DNA of 29,032 nt. Source: CAVRZY01 sp963725415 (lineage in GTDB: Bacteria > Acidobacteriota > Terriglobia > Bryobacterales > Bryobacteraceae). Where the stretch lies: contig CAVRZY010000111.1 in the NCBI GenBank assembly GCA_963725415.1, positions 1 through 29,032 on the forward strand. Direction: 5' to 3'. Below, piece after piece: positions 25,479-29,032 of this stretch. The stretch's first letter is position 1, and the number at the start of each line of letters is the position of its first letter. Both the position numbers and the translations under genes were made by a program. The notes beneath the pieces were generated by a model that was given only the letters and a program-made list of their open reading frames with translations, did no database searches and was not told the origin of the DNA.

Positions 25479-26842
25479 TCACTGGGAGGACGGCAAGGAG
25501 GCCCGCGCCAGCACCTCTTCCACCTCGCGGCGGTATTGCTCGAGGAGCTGCTGGTTGGCGGCCTCGAAACGCAGGACCAGCACGGGCTGGGTGTTGGAGG
25601 CGCGGACCAGGCCCCAGCCTTGGGGGAACAGGACGCGGACGCCGTCGATGTCGACCACTTGGTGAACCTTTCGAAAGTGGTCCGCGACGCGCTTGACGAC
25701 CTCAAACTTAGCTTCGTCGGAGCAGTCCACGCGGATTTCCGGAGTCGAGACCATCACCGGCACGCCCGCGAGTTGGGCCGAAAGAGGCTGGCCCGACTTG
25801 GCCACGATTTCGATCAGCCGGCAGGCGGCGTAGAGGGCGTCGTCGTAGCCGTAGTAGCGGTCGGCGAAGAACATGTGGCCGCTCATCTCGCCGGCCAGCT
25901 CGGCGTGCGCCTCCTTCATCTTGGCCTTGATCAGGGAGTGCCCGGTGCGCCACATGATGGGATTGCCGCCCAAGCGGCGCAACTCGTCGTACATCACCTG
26001 CGAGCACTTCACCTCGCCGATGAAGGTCGCTCCCGGCTTGCGCTGTGAGGATCTCGCGCCCGTAGATGAGCAGCAGTTGATCGCCCCACAGGACATTGCC
26101 GTTCTCGTCGATGGCGCCGATGCGGTCGGCATCGCCGTCGAATGCGATTCCGAGTTCGGCGCCGTGCTGTTTGACGGCCGCGATCAGGTCCTTCAGATTG
26201 GCCGGGACGGTGGGGTCGGGATGGTGGTTGGGGAAGGTGCCGTCCATATCGAAGAACAGCTCGATGGCCTCGCAGTTGAGCCGCTCGAGCAGGCGGTGCA
26301 TGGCGGGGCCGGCGGTACCGTTGCCGGCGTCGAGCACGACCTTGACACGGCGGGTCCACTGGAACTGGGAGGCTACCTCGTCAACGTAGGGCGTGATGAC
26401 GTCGGCTGTCTTCCGCGTGCCCTGCCCCAGCCAGGTAGTCGCCGGCTTCGATGATTTTCCGAATCTCCTGGATCTCCGCGCCGTAGATGGTGGTGGTTCC
26501 CGAGACCACCTTGAAGCCGTTGTACTCGGGCGGGTTGTGGCTGCCGGTGATCATCACCGCCCCGGTGGCCTGGAGATGGAATACGGAGTAGTACAGCAGG
26601 GGCGTGGAGACCACGCCCACGTCGGTGACGTCGCAGCCAGTCGCCAGCAATCCTTTTGCGAGGGCATTGGCCAGGCGCTCCGAGCTGAGGCGGGTGTCGG
26701 TTCCCAGAGTGAGATTGTTGCCGCTGTGGCGCTGGAGATAGGTGCCGATCGCCTGTCCCAGGTACTCGATATCGGCGCTCTGAAACTCGGTTTCGGCAAC
26801 GCCGCGAATGTCGTATTCGCGGAAAATGGTGGGCTTCAGCAT
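25479..26842 (-). pseudogene. Phosphomannomutase/phosphoglucomutase (two frameshifts)
   Basis: An alpha-D-phosphohexomutase that interconverts hexose 1- and 6-phosphates to feed nucleotide-sugar synthesis. FREYDIRG is at 7-14 and the phosphoserine loop TGSHNP at 99-104 (Ser101). After an extra G near 26421-26434 the next frame carries VVLDAGNGTAG and the metal-binding loop DGDADRIG. After another extra base near 26036-26050 the third frame has KPGATFIGEVKCSQ (substrate loop region), HMFFADRYYGYDDA, and the C-terminal phosphate-binding loop RASNTQPVLVLRFEA. The rejoined length of about 454 residues is normal for the family and all four domains are present, so sequence error is a real possibility. 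It is the first gene of the operon with the secreted glycosidase-like gene. Confidence 0.85.
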
Positions 26843-26896
26843 ACCCTGAAAGTAGCAGGTGTTTCCGAGCGCGGCAAGTCTCAGCGGCGCACCCGC

Positions 26897-26902
26897 TATA
26901 AT
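26897..26902 (+). promoter_or_regulatory. Consensus -10 box at the start of the GT-C gene
   Basis: A perfect TATAAT ends seven bases before the GTG at 26909, so transcription would begin at or next to the start codon (a leaderless mRNA). No good -35 is seen 17 bases upstream. If the true start is a later ATG (26960), the mRNA has a short leader. Confidence 0.4.
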
Positions 26903-26908
26903 CTGACA

Positions 26909-28045
26909 GTGACCAGTTCGAAGGTCTGGAGATTCTTAAAGCCACACCCTGATCGCGCCATGGTCCTGGCGCTTTTTTTGCTGGTATGGATCACCCACAC
27001 CTTCAGCCCGAATGCGACCCCGTTCGACTCCCGCTGGACCGTGCACACGGCGCTCAGCATTTTGCGAGAAGGCAACACGGACCTGGATGAGTACCGCGAT
27101 CTCCTCGCCAAGGACGGCTTCTACGGGATCGAGTGCGTGGGGGCCGACGGGAGGCGCACCTATCCTGTGAGGCGCCAATCGCCCTGCGCTCCTGGACACT
27201 TGTACAACTTCTATCCAGTGGCGGTGCCTTTGCTGGCCCTCCCTGCCGTGTTCGTTGCCGAGAAGGGCCTGGCGGTTGCGCAGCCCTTGCTGCGCCCCCT
27301 AATCGAGCGAACGCCGGTGGGAGTCCGCCGGACATTTCTGGAGGGCAACCTGGTGGGCAGTTCTGCGCTGGTCGAGATCCTGATCGCGTCACTGATCATC
27401 GCGGCGGCGACGGTGGTGGTGTACTTCATCGCGAGGGAGTTTCTTCCACGGATCCATTCGGTGGTCCTGGGCCTGCTGTTCGCCTTCTGCACTCCGGCGT
27501 GGTCCACGGCCAGCCGCGGGCTGTGGCAACACGGGCCCTCGATGCTCATGCTCGCCATCGCGCTACTGCTGGTGTTGCGAGCGGAGCGCCGGCCGGCGCT
27601 GATCCGGTTCGCGGGCGTTCCTTTGCTGTTCGCATTTTTCGTCCGACCCACGAATATTGTGCCGCTGGCGGCGCTTTCGCTGTTCGTGCTGGTGCACCAC
27701 CGGCGGCGTTTCATTTCGTACCTTCTGTGGGCAGTCCCCGTGGCGCTGCTTTTTGTGGCCTATGATTTGGCGGTTTACGGTTCGGTGTTGGCGCCGTACT
27801 TTTTCACTGCCAGACCAGGCGCGCCCGGTCTCGCCCTGCACCCGCGTTTCTTCGAGGCGTTGCTGGGCAACTGGATCAGCCCGGCCCGAGGACTGTTGAC
27901 GTTCGTGCCCGTGTTCCTGCTGTCGATCTACGGGATGCTGCTGGCACCGCCCAGCACACAGGCCAAGCGCCTGCGCTGGTACCTGGTGGTTATCGTGGCG
28001 TTGCACTGGGTGTTGATCTCGCTCTACGAAGACTGGTGGGGTGGC
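26909..28045 (+). CDS. GT-C-type membrane glycosyltransferase-like protein, 3' end replaced
   Basis: A polytopic membrane protein with roughly eight hydrophobic helices in about 379 visible residues. HTFSPNATPFDSRWTVHTA and the loop with EGNTDLDEY fit the first outer loop of GT-C enzymes, which use polyprenyl-phosphate sugars at the outer face of the membrane. SRGLWQHGPSMLMLA and FFVRPTNIVPLAAL are conserved-looking helices. It ends near YEDWWGGHS, a motif that in this type is normally followed by more protein. After about 28045 the sequence becomes a DUF1343 gene in another frame; the membrane frame reads through into nonsense to 28129. The start is GTG 26909, directly after a TATAAT box. 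It is divergent from the phosphohexomutase. Confidence 0.65.
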
Positions 28046-28704
28046 CACTCAAATCTTTCACTGGCTATTTTCGCTGCCCATCCGCCACAGCATGACCACG
28101 GGCGAACTTGCACAGTTGTTCAACGCTGAGAAGCGCATGGGTATAAAGCTCACGGTGATCGCCATGAAAGGCTACCGGCGTAGCATGTGGTTCGATGAAA
28201 CCGGCCTGACCTGGGTGAACCCGTCCCCGAATCTGCGTTCCCTCTCTCAAGCGACCCTCTACCCTGCGGTGGCTCTGGCCGAGGCATCCAATGTCAGCGT
28301 GGGCCGGGGGACAGACACGCCCTTTGAACTGCTCGGTGCCCCCTGGGTCAACGGCCCGCAGCTCGCCGAGTATCTGCGACAGCGCAAGATTGCTGGTGTC
28401 AATCGAGGCCGCAACGTTCGTGCCCGTCGCGAGCCCCTTCAAAGGAAAGGTCTGTCATGGTGTACGGATAGCGTTGACCGAGCGCCGGGTGCTGGACGCG
28501 GGTCTTCTGGGGATTGAAATCCTGAGCGGGCTTTTTCGCCTCTACCCCGGACGCGTTTCAACTCATAAAGCCCTTTCTCTGATCGGCTCCCGGACGACGC
28601 TCCAGGCCATCCGGGAAGGCAAGATCCCCGGGACATCATCCTGGCAGAGGTCGCTCGATGCCTTCCGCCAGCTCCGCGCCACCTACCTCCTCTACACGGA
28701 TTAA
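28046..28704 (+). pseudogene. C-terminal half of a DUF1343/NamZ-type exo-muramidase
   Basis: The text SFTGYF, then SLPIRHSMTTGELAQLFN, GIKLTVIAMKGYRR, TGLTWVNPSPNLRSL, and SVGRGTDTPFELLGAPWVNG is the C-terminal part of DUF1343, the family of exo-beta-N-acetylmuramidase NamZ that removes terminal MurNAc from peptidoglycan fragments. The end (GVRIALTERRVLDAGLLGIE, then LYPGRVSTHKALSLIGS and LRATYLLYTD) is complete to the TAA at 28702. Roughly 200 N-terminal residues are missing: the sequence joins the membrane protein gene near 28045. A lost base near 28066 and an extra one near 28400 also break it. It is a gene fragment, or the product of a misjoin. Confidence 0.8.
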
Positions 28705-29032
28705 TCCTCCTCCCTTTCGCCTAACGCCCGCCACACTGCCGGCGGGTAAACCTTTAGCCTTTCGCCTCTCATTTTTTCATTGAGTTTACCCTTGATCCAC
28801 AAGGCAAAATCGCGCATAATCCGAGCCCAAAAAGGGATTTCTTATCTCTGCTCCGTCCCCAGTGTAAAGAATAGCGGCAGAGATTGAAAAATTTTCATAC
28901 CATTTAGACCTGTGGCTTACGTCTCTAGTTAGGTTCATTGCTGTCCAAGATAACTGAAAGTTTCTCATTTAGGTTTTGATTTTCAATAAGTTAGGGATTG
29001 AAAAGGTTCTGTTCACAGTTTAGGTTGTCGCT
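28705..29032. other. Gene-free, AT-richer right end
   Basis: These 328 bases have no credible gene. A GC hairpin (CGCCCGCC with GGCGGG) lies at about 28725-28747. From about 28770 to the end the base composition is clearly richer in A and T than the rest of the window. The change may mark a boundary of foreign DNA or simply a non-coding tract. Confidence 0.45.

Noticed and set aside
28786..28968. A 60-codon minus-strand ORF at the right end
   Set aside because: It lacks a ribosome binding site and recognisable features and lies in an AT-rich tract; not enough to call a gene.

Overview
This is a GC-rich bacterial window that best fits an Acidobacteriota genome of the Solibacter/Bryobacter type. 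That placement rests on gene content, not on a marker gene: a ThuA-like protein, a DUF6807 ('PmoA') protein, very large secreted glycosidase-like proteins, an octahaem cytochrome, and several families of short palindromic repeats between genes. No rRNA, tRNA or CRISPR array was seen.

Layout. Positions 1-4828 hold a terminator, a broken NYN-domain gene carrying a REP-like palindrome, a ThuA-like gene, two translationally coupled radical SAM/SPASM genes (both frameshifted), and a convergent secreted TPR-like gene. Positions 4833-6743 are a complete group II intron on the minus strand with its reverse transcriptase/maturase, inserted immediately 5' of the TPR-like gene. Positions 7188-10188 carry three family-2 glycosyltransferases, one divergent from a coupled pair. 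Then follow an octahaem cytochrome c of the hydroxylamine oxidoreductase type, a cold-shock protein, a DUF3592-like small membrane protein and a DUF6807 protein. Positions 13575-15230 are a tatA-tatC unit with a good promoter. A winged-helix/AAA+ ATPase on the minus strand follows. Positions 16829-20395 form a phosphate module: a PhoR-like kinase fused in frame to a PhoB-like regulator, Pho-box-like direct repeats with 11-bp period, a small membrane protein and a PitA-type phosphate transporter. The right end has a secreted glycosidase-like giant, a phosphohexomutase/secreted glycosidase operon on the minus strand (both frameshifted), a GT-C-type membrane protein, and the C-terminal half of a DUF1343/NamZ-type muramidase joined directly to it.

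Two window-wide patterns stand out. First, four different inverted-repeat elements (REP or MITE-like) lie at 478-535, 13435-13565, 16561-16772 and 20417-20568, with a diverged relative of the last at 7076-7158. Second, reading-frame breaks are clustered and directional: every break from 115 to about 4400 fits a one-base deletion, while those between about 13.9 and 26.4 kb fit one-base insertions, several in G or C runs. This could be base-level assembly error rather than decay, so the broken genes should be treated as possibly intact in the organism.

The best functional stories are the Pho module (kinase/regulator plus Pho boxes plus Pit) and the octahaem cytochrome. No clear defence or CRISPR-type system is present.
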